Source of the DNA: CAZDUS01 sp964609375
GTDB lineage: Bacteria > Verrucomicrobiota > Kiritimatiellia > CAIKKV01 > CAITUY01
Length of the DNA stretch: 64,000 nucleotides
Direction of reading: 5' to 3'
Assembly: GCA_964609375.1 (NCBI GenBank)
Contig: CAZSSA010000002.1
Coordinates: forward strand, 1-64,000
Shown: piece after piece, positions 47,839 through 57,859 of the stretch
How the letters are laid out: each line of letters opens with the position of its first letter
Numbering within the stretch: the first letter of the stretch is position 1
Translations under genes and position numbers: made by a program
Notes under the pieces: model-generated
Database searches by the model: none
Told to the model about the DNA's origin: nothing
What the model saw: the letters and a program-made list of their open reading frames with translations, nothing else

Positions 47839-49266
47839 TCAAGCACTCAGCCGCTTAATGAGCATCTCTGTAGCCATCTGCGGATTTGCTTTCCCTTTAC
47901 TTATCTTCATAACCTGCCCGACGAGAAACTTCAATGCTGCTTCTTTGCCATTCCGGTAATCTTGCACCGACTTGCAATTCCCCGCAATTGTCTCATCGAT
48001 GATTTTTTGGATAGCGTCTGAATCACTGACCTGAGCTAGGCCGCGGCTTTTAACGATGTCGCCCGCCCTACCCCCTTCAGTCAGCATGAATCCAAAAACA
48101 TCCTTTGCGGTATTCGAATTGATTACTCGGGTTTCAGTCAACTCAATCAACTCCACCAAAGCCTCTGGTGTAATTGAAAATTGGTCAATGGGTATTCCCT
48201 GTTCCGAAAGCGTTCGTAAAATATCCGTCATCACCCAATTGGAAACTGCCTTGGGAAACCGTGACAGCGTTGCCGCTTTCTCGAAATAGTCCCCCACGTT
48301 TTTCTCGGCGGAAAGCACGCGGGCATCGTATTCCGGAATACCATACTGCTGCGCAAACCTCATGCGTCGTTGACTGGGAAGTTCCGGTAAGGTTGCGGCC
48401 CATTCGGCAACAAGTGAATCAGAAAGGATGACTGGCATGAGATCCGGCTCAGGGAAATACCGGTAGTCATGAGCGTCTTCCTTTGTCCGCATGGAGTATG
48501 TTCTGCCCGTGTCGACATCCCACCGACGGGTTTCCTGAATGATCCGTTCACCTGCCTGCAGCAATTCAACCTGCCTCGCAATCTCATAAAGCATGGCGTT
48601 GTGAGCCCCTTTGAATGTGTTCAGGTTTTTGAGCTCTGTCTTGGTGCCCAGCTTTTCCTGACCTTCAGGACGTACGCTGATGTTCACATCGCACCGCATA
48701 TTGCCTTCCTCAAGGTTGCAGTCGCTCACGTCGGCATACGTCAATATCTGTCTCAGGGTCTGGAGATACAAAAACGCGTCATCCGCCGATTCCATTTCCG
48801 GCTCCGAGACAATCTCCATCAAGGGTACACCGGCACGATTATAATCAATTCCGCTCCATGAATTCATGTGGAGATTTTTGGCGACATCCTCCTCCAGATG
48901 GATCCGCGTGATCCCAATACGCTTGACCTTGTCATTGACAACGATTTCAACCGATCCTCCAAGGCAAAGCGGTTTGTCATACTGCGTTATCTGGTAGTTC
49001 TTTGGCATGTCGGGGTAAAAATAATTCTTTCGATCAAACTTGCTATAGGGATTGATACGGCATCCCAACATTAGTCCGGATAATACCGTCAGGCGAATGG
49101 CTTCACGATTCATCACGGGAAGGCTGCCTGGATATCCAAGACACACTGGACAAACGTGTGTATTCGCTGGCGCACCAAAATGTGTACTGCATCCGCAAAA
49201 CATTTTCGAACAGGCCTTAAGCTGGACATGCACTTCAAGCCCGATGGTTGTCTTGTATTTCGCCAT
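47839..49266 (-). CDS. gatB: aspartyl/glutamyl-tRNA amidotransferase subunit B
   Basis: GatCAB converts mischarged Glu-tRNA-Gln and/or Asp-tRNA-Asn to the correct amide. The 475-residue GatB starts MAKYKTTIGLEVHVQL, has cysteines CGCSTHFG and CPVCLGYPG of the zinc site, the SGLMLGC and DRKNYFYPDMPKNYQITQ segments, and a helical YqeY-like tail ending in GQVMKISKGKANPQMATEML. The frame extends 98 residues further up to 49560, but that part is an overlap with gatA read in another frame; ATG 49266 has GGAGAGGG in front. It is the last gene of gatC-gatA-gatB. Confidence 0.96.
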   Translation of the reverse strand: MAKYKTTIGLEVHVQLKACSKMFCGCSTHFGAPANTHVCPVCLGYPGSLPVMNREAIRLTVLSGLMLGCRINPYSKFDRKNYFYPDMPKNYQITQYDKPLCLGGSVEIVVNDKVKRIGITRIHLEEDVAKNLHMNSWSGIDYNRAGVPLMEIVSEPEMESADDAFLYLQTLRQILTYADVSDCNLEEGNMRCDVNISVRPEGQEKLGTKTELKNLNTFKGAHNAMLYEIARQVELLQAGERIIQETRRWDVDTGRTYSMRTKEDAHDYRYFPEPDLMPVILSDSLVAEWAATLPELPSQRRMRFAQQYGIPEYDARVLSAEKNVGDYFEKAATLSRFPKAVSNWVMTDILRTLSEQGIPIDQFSITPEALVELIELTETRVINSNTAKDVFGFMLTEGGRAGDIVKSRGLAQVSDSDAIQKIIDETIAGNCKSVQDYRNGKEAALKFLVGQVMKISKGKANPQMATEMLIKRLSA

Positions 49267-49283
49267 ACCCTCTCCTGCCCTTA

Positions 49284-50747
49284 TCAGATCACAGGCCGTC
49301 TTCCTTTGATCCCGGATACCTGTTCGTAGGCGTGTCCCACTCGCAGAACCGCCGACTCTCCAAGCGCGCGGCCGATAATCTGCAGACCGATAGGCAATCC
49401 TTCGCTTGAAAAACCGCAAGGGACAGACAGGCCGCAAATACCGGCAAGATTGACAGGAACCGTGAAGACATCTCCCAAATACATTTGTAAAGGGTCTCCG
49501 CTTTTTTCTCCAATACGATAGGCGGGTGACGGGGAAACCGGCGCCAGGATGGCGTCGCATTGATTAAACGCTTGTTCAAAATCACGACGGATCATCGCTC
49601 GCACTTTTTGCGCACGCAGATAGTAAGCATCGTAATAACCGCTACTCAGGACATAAGTCCCCAGAATAATACGACGCTTGACTTCGGCTCCAAATCCCTC
49701 GGCCCGGCTACGCTTGTAAAGATCAATAGGATCTTTTGCGCCTTTTGCCCTTCTCCCATATCTCACTCCATCAAAACGCGAAAGATTAGCCGATGCTTCA
49801 GCCGTGGCAATAATGTAATAGGTCGCGATCGCCGGACGTGTATGCGGCAAGGTGACTTCAACCGGCTCAGCACCAAGTTGTCGGCATTGCTCAATCGCCA
49901 ATTGAATATAATATTCAACCTCTTTGTCCAAGCCACTAACAAAGTACTCCTTGGGCAGCCCGATCTTCATCCCTTTGAGATCTGTAATCAAGGCAGGGCC
50001 AAAAGAGGGCATTTCTGCCGGAAGTGTACTTGAATCCAAGGGATCTAAGCCCCCCATGACTTCCAAGAGCAATGCAGAATCCTGAACATCCTTTGTCATC
50101 GGCCCAATCTGGTCTAGGGACGATGCATATGCCGTCAACCCGTATCGAGAAACTCTTCCGTATGTTGGCTTTAGTCCCACGCACCCACAAAACGATGCCG
50201 GTTGACGAATCGATCCGCCAGTATCCGTCCCCAGTGACACGATAGCTTCATCGGCCGCCACAACGGCAGCTGACCCACCACTGGAACCACCCGGCACATG
50301 GTCTGTTGACCACGGATTACGCGTTACTCCATACGCGGAATTCTCCGTGGTAGAGCCCATCGCAAATTCATCCATATTCGTGCGCCCAAGAAAGATGGCC
50401 CCCTCCGCCCGTAATCGCGCAATGGCAGTGGCATCATAAGGAGCTATGTATCCTTCCAAAATACGCGAAGCGCAGCCACATCTCTGTCCCTTGACGTTCA
50501 GCACATCCTTGACGGCAATCGGAACCCCAAGAAGTCGGCCCTTATGGCCTCGCGCACGCGCCTCATCCGCTGCCCGCGCTTGTGCCAATGCATCCTCGGC
50601 GTTGACAGATAAATAACCTTGGATCGTCACGTCTGTTTTTTCAATGGCCACCAGCAGTGACTGCACGGCCTCCACGGAAGAACACTCCTTGCGATCCAGA
50701 CGTTCAACCAATTCATGCGCCGTTAATGTATTCAGTTCTTTGCTCAC
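49284..50747 (-). CDS. gatA: aspartyl/glutamyl-tRNA amidotransferase subunit A
   Basis: GatA is the amidase subunit that frees ammonia from glutamine. The 487-residue protein has the amidase triad regions: Lys in [14 protein letters not shown] near residue 78, cis-Ser and Ser in [20 protein letters not shown] and [16 protein letters not shown] near 150-180. The C-terminal [15 protein letters not shown] is also standard. It starts 6 bp after gatC and ends 17 bp before gatB, a single operon. Confidence 0.97.
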   Translation of the reverse strand: MSKELNTLTAHELVERLDRKECSSVEAVQSLLVAIEKTDVTIQGYLSVNAEDALAQARAADEARARGHKGRLLGVPIAVKDVLNVKGQRCGCASRILEGYIAPYDATAIARLRAEGAIFLGRTNMDEFAMGSTTENSAYGVTRNPWSTDHVPGGSSGGSAAVVAADEAIVSLGTDTGGSIRQPASFCGCVGLKPTYGRVSRYGLTAYASSLDQIGPMTKDVQDSALLLEVMGGLDPLDSSTLPAEMPSFGPALITDLKGMKIGLPKEYFVSGLDKEVEYYIQLAIEQCRQLGAEPVEVTLPHTRPAIATYYIIATAEASANLSRFDGVRYGRRAKGAKDPIDLYKRSRAEGFGAEVKRRIILGTYVLSSGYYDAYYLRAQKVRAMIRRDFEQAFNQCDAILAPVSPSPAYRIGEKSGDPLQMYLGDVFTVPVNLAGICGLSVPCGFSSEGLPIGLQIIGRALGESAVLRVGHAYEQVSGIKGRRPVI

Positions 50748-50753
50748 AGGTTC

Positions 50754-51059
50754 TTATTCCACAATTTTCGGCACTACAAATAAATCCTCGCCTTGCTGGG
50801 GGGCATTTGCCATCACGCAGTCATGATCAAGACTGGGTCTGCAAACATCCTCGCGAAATACATTGTGAATCACAGTGGCATGGGCCATTGGCTCCTCATT
50901 ACCAATGTCCAAGCCGCGCAGCTCGTTAAAGTATTCTACGATACGGCCTAGTTGAGATTGAAAATCCGATGCCTCGGCATCGGTGAGTTGGAGGCGAGCC
51001 AGATTGGCAACATATCGCACATCGATCTTGTCTACTGCGGCCCGAGTCGTCTCCGTCAT
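50754..51059 (-). CDS. gatC: aspartyl/glutamyl-tRNA amidotransferase subunit C
   Basis: GatC is the small scaffold subunit that wraps GatA and GatB. The 101-residue protein has VRYVANLARLQLTDAEASDF, QLGRIVEYFNELRGLD and the C-terminal FREDVCRPS segment seen across the family. ATG 51059 follows GGAGG by 5 bases; the longer frame to 51074 puts that site within coding sequence. Confidence 0.94.
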   Translation of the reverse strand: MTETTRAAVDKIDVRYVANLARLQLTDAEASDFQSQLGRIVEYFNELRGLDIGNEEPMAHATVIHNVFREDVCRPSLDHDCVMANAPQQGEDLFVVPKIVE

Positions 51060-51153
51060 ACCTGCCTCCAACATGTTTCAATCAATACTACCAAATCAAG
51101 ACGGAGTTGATACCGGAGAAAACAGTTCGGTGCAAGCTTGATCCGCTGTTAAA

Positions 51154-51927
51154 CTACAGGGAAACTGACATGCCATCACACGATACAAAAATGCCGGACG
51201 GTAGATTTTCCTGGGTTTCTTCATGATCAAGATCATGGCAAATATGGGTAAGATAGGAATGCCGCGCCCCAATCGTTTCCAAGAATACCACCGCCTTCTC
51301 CACTGTTAAATGGGTTGGATGCGAACGATGGCGCAATCCATCAAGAATCATCACGTCCACACCCTGGAACCGATCCAACGTCGTTGCAGGCATATCCTTG
51401 CAGTCAGGAACATATCCGACCGAACGCCCGCTCCATTCCAGTCGATATCCATAGGTTTCCACTTTGCCATGTATCACCGGCAGCGGTTCAATGTCGATGG
51501 CCCCCACTCTAAACCCTTTCTGAACTTTGATGAAGTCCAAGCGCGGACGGAATACACCAGGCTCCGATTCTCCAACATTCACGTAATTAAAGATTCGCCG
51601 GAGGTCCGTGATCGTCCCCGGGGCCCCATAAACAGGAATAACGGATCCCTGCAAGGTATTATATCGGCGAACGTCATCCAGCCCAAAGATATGGTCGGCA
51701 TGAGAATGTGTAATCAATACGGCATCCACCCGAGGTACAGCATAGGCCAACGCCTGTTCCCGAAAATCCAACGACGTGTCGATGACAATGCTGGCTTCCG
51801 GTGTTTGAACATAAAGGCTTGACCGGCGCCGCTTGTTTCTAGGGTCTTGAGACCGGCATATACGGCAATTACATCCGATTACCGGTATGCCTACCGAAGT
51901 TCCTGTTCCTAGAAAGGTCAGCTTCAT
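51154..51927 (-). CDS. MBL-fold metal-dependent hydrolase (PhnP/RNase Z-like)
   Basis: This metallo-beta-lactamase-fold protein of 257 residues resembles PhnP and related phosphodiesterases. It begins MKLTFLGTGTSVGIPVIGC with the cysteine pair of CNCRIC, has the metal motif THSHADHIFGLDDVRRY near 80, further ligands at VIHGKVETYGY near 165 and YVPDCKDM near 185, and a late His in LTHICHDLDHEE. The natural substrate (cyclic phosphodiester or other) is unknown. The ATG at 51927 sits two bases past the T-run of the hppA terminator, leaving no room for a ribosome site outside that hairpin. It is next to gatC but 94 bp apart. Confidence 0.85.
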   Translation of the reverse strand: MKLTFLGTGTSVGIPVIGCNCRICRSQDPRNKRRRSSLYVQTPEASIVIDTSLDFREQALAYAVPRVDAVLITHSHADHIFGLDDVRRYNTLQGSVIPVYGAPGTITDLRRIFNYVNVGESEPGVFRPRLDFIKVQKGFRVGAIDIEPLPVIHGKVETYGYRLEWSGRSVGYVPDCKDMPATTLDRFQGVDVMILDGLRHRSHPTHLTVEKAVVFLETIGARHSYLTHICHDLDHEETQENLPSGIFVSCDGMSVSL

Positions 51928-51930
51928 AAT

Positions 51931-51956
51931 AAAAAGGGGCACCCTGTGGGTGCCCC
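51931..51956 (-). terminator. rho-independent terminator of hppA
   Basis: On the minus strand GGGGCACCC, an ACA loop and GGGTGCCCC make a perfect 9-bp stem directly followed by TTTTTATTA, 27 bp after the hppA stop. This is the strongest terminator in the window. It runs into the start of the next gene. Confidence 0.9.
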
Positions 51957-51983
51957 CTCATTCTATCCATTAACTGACACTGA

Positions 51984-54359
51984 TTACGGCGTCACCAGAT
52001 GGAGGGCTTTCTGAATCATCGGCGAGAATTTGATGATCACGGGCATAAACACAACGGCCACCATGCTCATTAACTTCACCAGAATGTTCATCGACGGTCC
52101 GGACGTATCCTTGCAAGGATCCCCAACGGTATCACCGATAACCGCCGCGCTATGAATGGGATTCTTGGAGCCGTCTGCCAGTTTCTTGCCGCCAAAATTA
52201 CCCTTCTCAATGTGCTTCTTGGCATTATCCCAGGCACCGCCAGCATTGTTCAGCATGCAGGCCAGTGAGAAGCCCGCCGTCAAGGCGCCAATCAATAGCC
52301 CCATGATACCCGCAATACCCAACACCAAACCGGTGACTACCGGCACGATGATCGCCAGCAGAGCTGGAAGCATCATTTCGCGCTGCGCGCCCTTGGTTGA
52401 AATCGCAACGCACATTGCATAGTCCGGCCTGTCCGTACCTGCCATAATGCCGGGCTTCGTCCGGAATTGACGGCGAACTTCCTCAACCATCGCCCCGGCA
52501 GCTCGACCAACGGCCTTCATGGTCATGGCACAGAAGACAAACGACATCATGGCGCCGATAAACGCACCGCCCACCAGGAACGGATTCATGATGGTCAGAT
52601 TGAACTGCGACACCAGATTTTGGATCTGCTGTCCCGCCGCGGCGGCCTGATCGTAGGACGCAAAATCGAATGGCATTTGCAGCCCGTCCCTCATCTTATG
52701 CAGCCACACGTCAACTTCCATAAGCGCTGCCGCGACCAACGCCAGCGCCGTCAACGCCGCAGACGCGATGGCAAAGCCCTTGCCGGTAGCCGCCGTGGTG
52801 TTGCCCAGCATGTCCAGAGCGTCCGTGCGTTCACGGACGCCAGGAGGAAGATGTGACATCTCGGCATTACCACCCGCATTGTCAGCAATCGGCCCGTAGG
52901 CATCCGTTGCCAGGGTAATTCCCAATGTTGCCAGCATTCCCACGGCGGAGAACGCAATTCCATACAACCCCATGCTCAGGTTCGTTAAACCACCTGACAG
53001 AATAAAAGAGGCCAGAATCGCAATCACTGTCACCACAACGGGAATCGCAGCGGACATCATGCCAACGGCAAGCCCTTCAATAATAACGGTTGCCGGTCCC
53101 ATTTTAGCCTGAGTTGCCACTCCTTTTGTCGGGCCATACTCATCCGAGGTGTAATACTCGGTGGAATACCCGATAAGCACTCCCGCCAGCAATCCGGCAA
53201 TCGTCGCACCAAACACACCCCACGTAATGATATCAAAATGAGCCATCAAAGCCGCCACAACAACAATCAAGACTGAACTTCCCCACGTTCCAATACGCAG
53301 GGCCCGCAGTAGCGTCATCATGCTGGCGCCTTCCTTACAACGCACGGCAAAAATACCCGCCACGGAAAGAATCGTCCCAATACCCGCGATAATCATGGGG
53401 GCGGTCACATAGCCGACTCGTACATTCGCTGTGAGTCCAGGCAAGGCCGCACCTAAAGCTGCCGTGGCCAAAATGGCGCCGCAATAGGACTCATACAAAT
53501 CCGCGCCCATACCTGCCACGTCACCCACGTTATCACCGACATTGTCGGCAATGGTCGCGGGATTGCGGGGATCATCCTCGGGAATTCCGGCTTCAACTTT
53601 TCCAACCAGATCTGCACCAACATCCGCCGCCTTCGTAAAGATACCTCCACCCACACGGGCGAACAACGCCTGTGTCGAGGCTCCCATCCCAAACGTCAGC
53701 ATCGTCGTGGTGATTTCCATCATCTTGTTGGAGGGATCAAATCCCGCCGGTACAAGTACCCACAAACCATTCTGCATATGCTCGGTCGTATAGACCAACT
53801 TATCGAGAATCAGATACCACAGAGTGATGTCCAGCAGGCCGAAGCCAACCACGACCAACCCCATGACAGCACCGGAACGGAACGCCACCTGAAGGCCGCG
53901 ATTAAGACTCTCGCTTGCCCCCTGCGCCGTCCGACTTGACGCCGCTGTCGCCGTTTTCATCCCAAGGAACCCGCAAAGCCCGGAGAAGAAACCTCCCGTC
54001 AGAAAGGCAACTGGCACAAACGGATTCTGAACCTTGAAGATGGCCAATATGGTAAAGATGGCCACCAAAACAATAAACACCATTCCCACGCGGGTGTACT
54101 GCTGCTTCAGATAGGCCATGGCTCCTTCACGCACATAACCGGCAATCTCCTCCATCCGGGCATTACCTTTCGGTGCACCCATCATGAGTTTGTAACAGAC
54201 CCACGCGAAGAAAAGGCCAAACACTGCGCCAAAAGGAGCAATCCACCACGACAACGGCGTCAGCGATACTGTTTCCGCCACAGCCGCCGCTTCCTGCGCC
54301 ATCACGCTACTTGCCGCCATTGCCAATACAACCCCTAAACCCATTCCTGCCGCCTTCAT
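51984..54359 (-). CDS. hppA: membrane-bound pyrophosphatase, potassium-dependent type
   Basis: HppA couples pyrophosphate hydrolysis to pumping of protons or sodium across the inner membrane. The 791-residue protein has some 15-16 membrane segments, the substrate-site signature [20 protein letters not shown] followed by [20 protein letters not shown], and the second acidic site DNAGGNAEM. The [10 protein letters not shown] motif has Ala where potassium-independent enzymes have Lys, placing it in the potassium-dependent group; the pumped ion cannot be read from sequence alone. The first 25 residues ([22 protein letters not shown]) look like a cleavable signal peptide ahead of the first real membrane helix. 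ATG 54359 has GGGAG 6 bases ahead. A promoter and a strong terminator bracket it as a single-gene unit. Confidence 0.96.
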   Translation of the reverse strand: MKAAGMGLGVVLAMAASSVMAQEAAAVAETVSLTPLSWWIAPFGAVFGLFFAWVCYKLMMGAPKGNARMEEIAGYVREGAMAYLKQQYTRVGMVFIVLVAIFTILAIFKVQNPFVPVAFLTGGFFSGLCGFLGMKTATAASSRTAQGASESLNRGLQVAFRSGAVMGLVVVGFGLLDITLWYLILDKLVYTTEHMQNGLWVLVPAGFDPSNKMMEITTTMLTFGMGASTQALFARVGGGIFTKAADVGADLVGKVEAGIPEDDPRNPATIADNVGDNVGDVAGMGADLYESYCGAILATAALGAALPGLTANVRVGYVTAPMIIAGIGTILSVAGIFAVRCKEGASMMTLLRALRIGTWGSSVLIVVVAALMAHFDIITWGVFGATIAGLLAGVLIGYSTEYYTSDEYGPTKGVATQAKMGPATVIIEGLAVGMMSAAIPVVVTVIAILASFILSGGLTNLSMGLYGIAFSAVGMLATLGITLATDAYGPIADNAGGNAEMSHLPPGVRERTDALDMLGNTTAATGKGFAIASAALTALALVAAALMEVDVWLHKMRDGLQMPFDFASYDQAAAAGQQIQNLVSQFNLTIMNPFLVGGAFIGAMMSFVFCAMTMKAVGRAAGAMVEEVRRQFRTKPGIMAGTDRPDYAMCVAISTKGAQREMMLPALLAIIVPVVTGLVLGIAGIMGLLIGALTAGFSLACMLNNAGGAWDNAKKHIEKGNFGGKKLADGSKNPIHSAAVIGDTVGDPCKDTSGPSMNILVKLMSMVAVVFMPVIIKFSPMIQKALHLVTP

Positions 54360-54422
54360 CAATGCTCCCTTTCTGACTGTTTGTATGTCGTTTATGAACC
54401 TGAAAAAAATGAGCGAGGTTGC

Positions 54423-54451
54423 ACAATATTAGCACCCCCTGTGTATGTCAA
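54423..54451 (-). promoter_or_regulatory. sigma-70 promoter of hppA
   Basis: Read on the minus strand, a perfect TTGACA (54451-54446), a 17-bp spacer and TATTGT (54428-54423) lie about 65 bp before the start. The remaining part of 54363-54709 holds the rubrerythrin terminator and no gene. Confidence 0.6.
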
Positions 54452-54635
54452 TTCTTTAACGGATTAATTTTAACTTTTTTTCGGGAAATAGAAACACTCC
54501 GCTCGATCGCCAGAAGTGAAAATGTGAGGTAAAGCGTGTAGACATGAGCCGCCATGACCATTCCCTGCCAGTCGCCGTGGCACAACAATCAAACCGTGAA
54601 ATAATGGCTCGAGAATCGCATCGAAGAATTCGACG

Positions 54636-54674
54636 AAAAAAAGAGAGTTACCCCTCTGGAAACCGAGGTAACTC
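54636..54674 (-). terminator. rho-independent terminator of the rubrerythrin gene
   Basis: On the minus strand GAGTTACC and GGTAACTC form an 8-bp stem with a partly paired loop (TCGGTTTCCAGAGG), followed by TC and seven T. It lies 36 bp after the rubrerythrin stop. Confidence 0.85.
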
Positions 54675-54709
54675 CCGCTCCCGAAATTGCACGCGCATTG
54701 AATACCGGC

Positions 54710-55246
54710 TTAATAATTTACCGGAACGATTTCAAAATAAGACTTGGGATGCTGGCAGATGGGGCACTTCTCCATTGCTTTAAGACCTTCGTGGACAAGT
54801 CCGCAATTCCGGCAGCGCCATTTAACCTTTTCTGCCTTTTGGAAGACCATCCCCTGCTCCACGTTTTTCAACAGGGCCAAGTAACGCGCCTGATGTTCCT
54901 TTTCAATTTTACCGATTCCTTCGAACAGGCGGGCGATATCCTCAAACCCTTCTTCCCGGGCATCTTTTGCCATCTGCGGATACATCGATGTCCACTCGTG
55001 ACCCTCTCCGCTGGCCGCCGCTTTCAAGTTGGCAATGGTATCTCCAATCCCCGATAAGGCCTTGAAATGGAGCTTGGCATGCTCTTTTTCCTGTTCAGCC
55101 GTCTCCAGGAAAATCGCGGCAATCTGTTCATACCCCTCTTTCTTGGCCACCGAGGCAAAGTAAGTGTATTTGTTGCGCGCCTGGGATTCCCCCGCAAAAG
55201 CATCCTGTAAATTCTTTTCCGTTTTGGTTCCTGACAATGTCGCCAT
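54710..55246 (-). CDS. rubrerythrin
   Basis: Rubrerythrin reduces peroxide in anaerobes using a di-iron site in a four-helix bundle and a rubredoxin-like FeS4 site. The 178-residue protein has GTKTEKNLQDAFAGESQARNKYTYFA (Glu ligands in AGESQAR), EQEKEHAKLHF, a second-half repeat with IGKIEKEHQARY, and the C-terminal FeS4 cysteines WRCRNCGLVH and CPICQHPK. ATG 55246 has AAGGAGG ahead; a 19-residue extension to 55303 is not supported. A terminator follows it. Confidence 0.95.
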   Translation of the reverse strand: MATLSGTKTEKNLQDAFAGESQARNKYTYFASVAKKEGYEQIAAIFLETAEQEKEHAKLHFKALSGIGDTIANLKAAASGEGHEWTSMYPQMAKDAREEGFEDIARLFEGIGKIEKEHQARYLALLKNVEQGMVFQKAEKVKWRCRNCGLVHEGLKAMEKCPICQHPKSYFEIVPVNY

Positions 55247-55358
55247 GTTCAATCCTCCTTGGTTTTGAGTTTGAGAAATATACCGTTGCTCATGCCCTGA
55301 CATGGAAATTTATCCCAAAATGGCGGCAGTAAAACAAGCACGACGAAATGACACTAAA

Positions 55359-57794
55359 TCAACTTTCTCTGATTTCCGCCGCTAATTCCTGCCTTAGCAG
55401 TTTCTTGATGGCATCATGCATCGCATTGACTTCCTCGTCACGAAGGGTCTTTTCCATAGACCGGTAAGTCAACGAATAAGCCATACTCTTGCGTCCTTTC
55501 CCCACGTTCTCGCCGCGATACACATCAAAGAGTCGGATATCAATCAATTCAGCCGGCGCCTTGCCTCGGATCGTCCGCACCACCGATTCGTGATTCACCG
55601 ATTCATCCAGCACTATCGCCACATCACGATCCACCATCGGATACGTGCCCACCGGCTTGCTGGCCGGCACCCGCAGCACATGCTGGATCAAGGGACTCAC
55701 CCGTAATTCCATCACAGCCACCGGAGCGGTCATCCTCCACTCATCCCTGAGTCTGTCGCTAATTAAACCCATCACTCCACAGTGCTCGCCGCCAATCACA
55801 ATCGACACGGCTATTCCATCGGCAAATGCAGGGCTCGCGAAGGGCTCAAGCACAATATCGGCATGGGAAAGCCCACCCCTCCTAACCTCAGGGATATGGT
55901 TCGCCTGACAAAGCGCCTCAAGAATTCCTTTGATCCATTGGAAAGGCTCCTGATCCCGAATCGGACGGCTCTTCTGCATCCCCTGATACCCCACTGGCCC
56001 CATCAATCCAATACAAAGACGGTCTTCCTCCCCCAACACCCCATTCTTTCGCTTGAAGAATACCCGCCCTATCTCGAAAAGAGCCGCTTCCCGGGCTTGC
56101 CTGGCCAAGTTGCGCCCAAGGGTTTCCATCATCTGTGGTAGCAGGCTATCCCGCATGACCGTGTGATCCGCACTAATCGGATTGGGCAGAACCAGACGTT
56201 CGTCAGGATTACCATAGCCCACAAGATTCAAGAGTTTCTCAGATAAAAAGCTGTAGTTCATGATCTCGCTCAACCCGAGTCCGATCAGGTTCTCACGGCA
56301 CTTCAGTGTCGCTTGCGTCAACCGATCCTCGGCACCCGGAACAAGTCGTGAGGCTGGTGCTGGAGCAGGAATCTTATCCAGCCCATGAATTCTGGAAACT
56401 TCCTCAATTAAATCCACTTCCTGGTCAATATCGACACGGAACGCCGGAATCGAGACTGTCATCACATCGCCACTCTGCGTCAAAACCGAAAGCCCAAGGG
56501 ACTTGAATATTTCCTGAACACGGCAAGGGGGAATTTCAATTCCAAGCAGGCTATTCATCCTCGTCAACCGCAGGTCCACTTTCTGCTGCACCGGCTTGAC
56601 TGGGTAACAATCAATGACTCCCGATGCAATCTCTCCGCCCGCCAGTTCCGCGATTAATGCCGCCGCACGCCGGCTGGCCCATTCCACCATGTCAATATCC
56701 ACCCCTCGCTCGAAGCGGTAGGATGACTCCGTGGAAAGCCCCAACCGTTTTGCCGTCTTGCGGATGTTGGTTGCCCTGAAGAAGGCGCTTTCCAAAAGAA
56801 CCGTCTGGGTTGCATCCCGAATCTCACTGCCAGCTCCACCCATGACCCCCGCCACCGCCACGGGCCGCGTCGCATCGGCGATCATCAGCATTTCCGGTGT
56901 AATGGCGCGGGCGGCTCCATCCAGCGTACTTATGGATTCCCCAGCCCGGGCACGACGAACAACGATTCTCCTTCCGTTGATCAATTCATAATCGAACGCA
57001 TGCAACGGTTGCCCGCATTCCAGCATCACATAATTGGTTACATCCACTAAGGCATTGATGGGCCGCACGCCTGCCCCCGACAACCGCTGCTGCATCCAGG
57101 GGGGGCTCGGCTTGGCGGAGACACCTGAGATCACCCGCGCCGTATATCGGGGGCACCCTTCGGTATCTTCAATGACGACAGAAGCAAAGCTCTCAACGCC
57201 TCTTTTGCCTTCCTTCAGTTTTACCTCCGGCAACCGCATGGGTTTGCCTAGAAGTGCCGCCACTTCGCGGGCTATGCCGATCATGCTAAGACAATCTGGA
57301 CGGTTAGGCGTCACCTCAAGTTCCAAAATCGTCTCCGGCGGGCCGGCGATTTCCGCAAATGGGGCACCAACTTTGGTTTCCGGCGGCAGGATCATCAACC
57401 CGCTATGATCCTCCGAAAGCCCCAGTTCATCAGCCGCACAAAGCATCCCAAACGATTCCACACCGCGAACCTTGGCCTTCTTGATCTTCAAGCCATTCGG
57501 AAGCAGCGTCCCAAGTGTCGCCAGGGGAACCTTAATCCCCACCGCCACATTGGGCGCTCCGCAAACAACCGTCAGCATTACCACTCCACTGTTGACAGCA
57601 CATACCGTCAGGCGATCGGCATTGGGGTGGCGATCAACGGTCACAACTTCGCCCACTACGATCCCGGCGAAATCGTTGCCAACGGTCTTGATGCCTTCGA
57701 CCTCTGTCCCCGAGAACGTCAGAAGTGAAGCCAATTCCTTTGGCGTCACATCGAAGTCCACATATTCCTTCAACCAGCTCAATGGCACTTTCAT
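55359..57794 (-). CDS. pheT: phenylalanyl-tRNA synthetase beta subunit
   Basis: PheT and PheS form the alpha2-beta2 enzyme that charges tRNA-Phe. The 811-residue protein has the start MKVPLSWLKEYVDF, an EMAP-like tRNA-binding domain (about 40-150: GVVMLTVVCGAPNVAVG), the B3/B4 editing domain (about 210-390), the B5 domain, a catalytically inactive synthetase-like core (about 480-680), and the ferredoxin-fold anticodon-binding domain at the end. Length is normal. It starts 65 bp after pheS. Confidence 0.97.
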   Translation of the reverse strand: MKVPLSWLKEYVDFDVTPKELASLLTFSGTEVEGIKTVGNDFAGIVVGEVVTVDRHPNADRLTVCAVNSGVVMLTVVCGAPNVAVGIKVPLATLGTLLPNGLKIKKAKVRGVESFGMLCAADELGLSEDHSGLMILPPETKVGAPFAEIAGPPETILELEVTPNRPDCLSMIGIAREVAALLGKPMRLPEVKLKEGKRGVESFASVVIEDTEGCPRYTARVISGVSAKPSPPWMQQRLSGAGVRPINALVDVTNYVMLECGQPLHAFDYELINGRRIVVRRARAGESISTLDGAARAITPEMLMIADATRPVAVAGVMGGAGSEIRDATQTVLLESAFFRATNIRKTAKRLGLSTESSYRFERGVDIDMVEWASRRAAALIAELAGGEIASGVIDCYPVKPVQQKVDLRLTRMNSLLGIEIPPCRVQEIFKSLGLSVLTQSGDVMTVSIPAFRVDIDQEVDLIEEVSRIHGLDKIPAPAPASRLVPGAEDRLTQATLKCRENLIGLGLSEIMNYSFLSEKLLNLVGYGNPDERLVLPNPISADHTVMRDSLLPQMMETLGRNLARQAREAALFEIGRVFFKRKNGVLGEEDRLCIGLMGPVGYQGMQKSRPIRDQEPFQWIKGILEALCQANHIPEVRRGGLSHADIVLEPFASPAFADGIAVSIVIGGEHCGVMGLISDRLRDEWRMTAPVAVMELRVSPLIQHVLRVPASKPVGTYPMVDRDVAIVLDESVNHESVVRTIRGKAPAELIDIRLFDVYRGENVGKGRKSMAYSLTYRSMEKTLRDEEVNAMHDAIKKLLRQELAAEIRES

Positions 57795-57859
57795 AATTCA
57801 CCTAATCTGCAACATGCGTCATTTCTGAAGCCCGAACCCATCCCCTCCCTTTGCCCCTC

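Noticed and set aside
49267..49560. 98-residue N-terminal extension of gatB
   Set aside because: It overlaps the end of gatA in another frame, looks non-native, and the internal ATG 49266 has a strong ribosome site and a standard GatB start.
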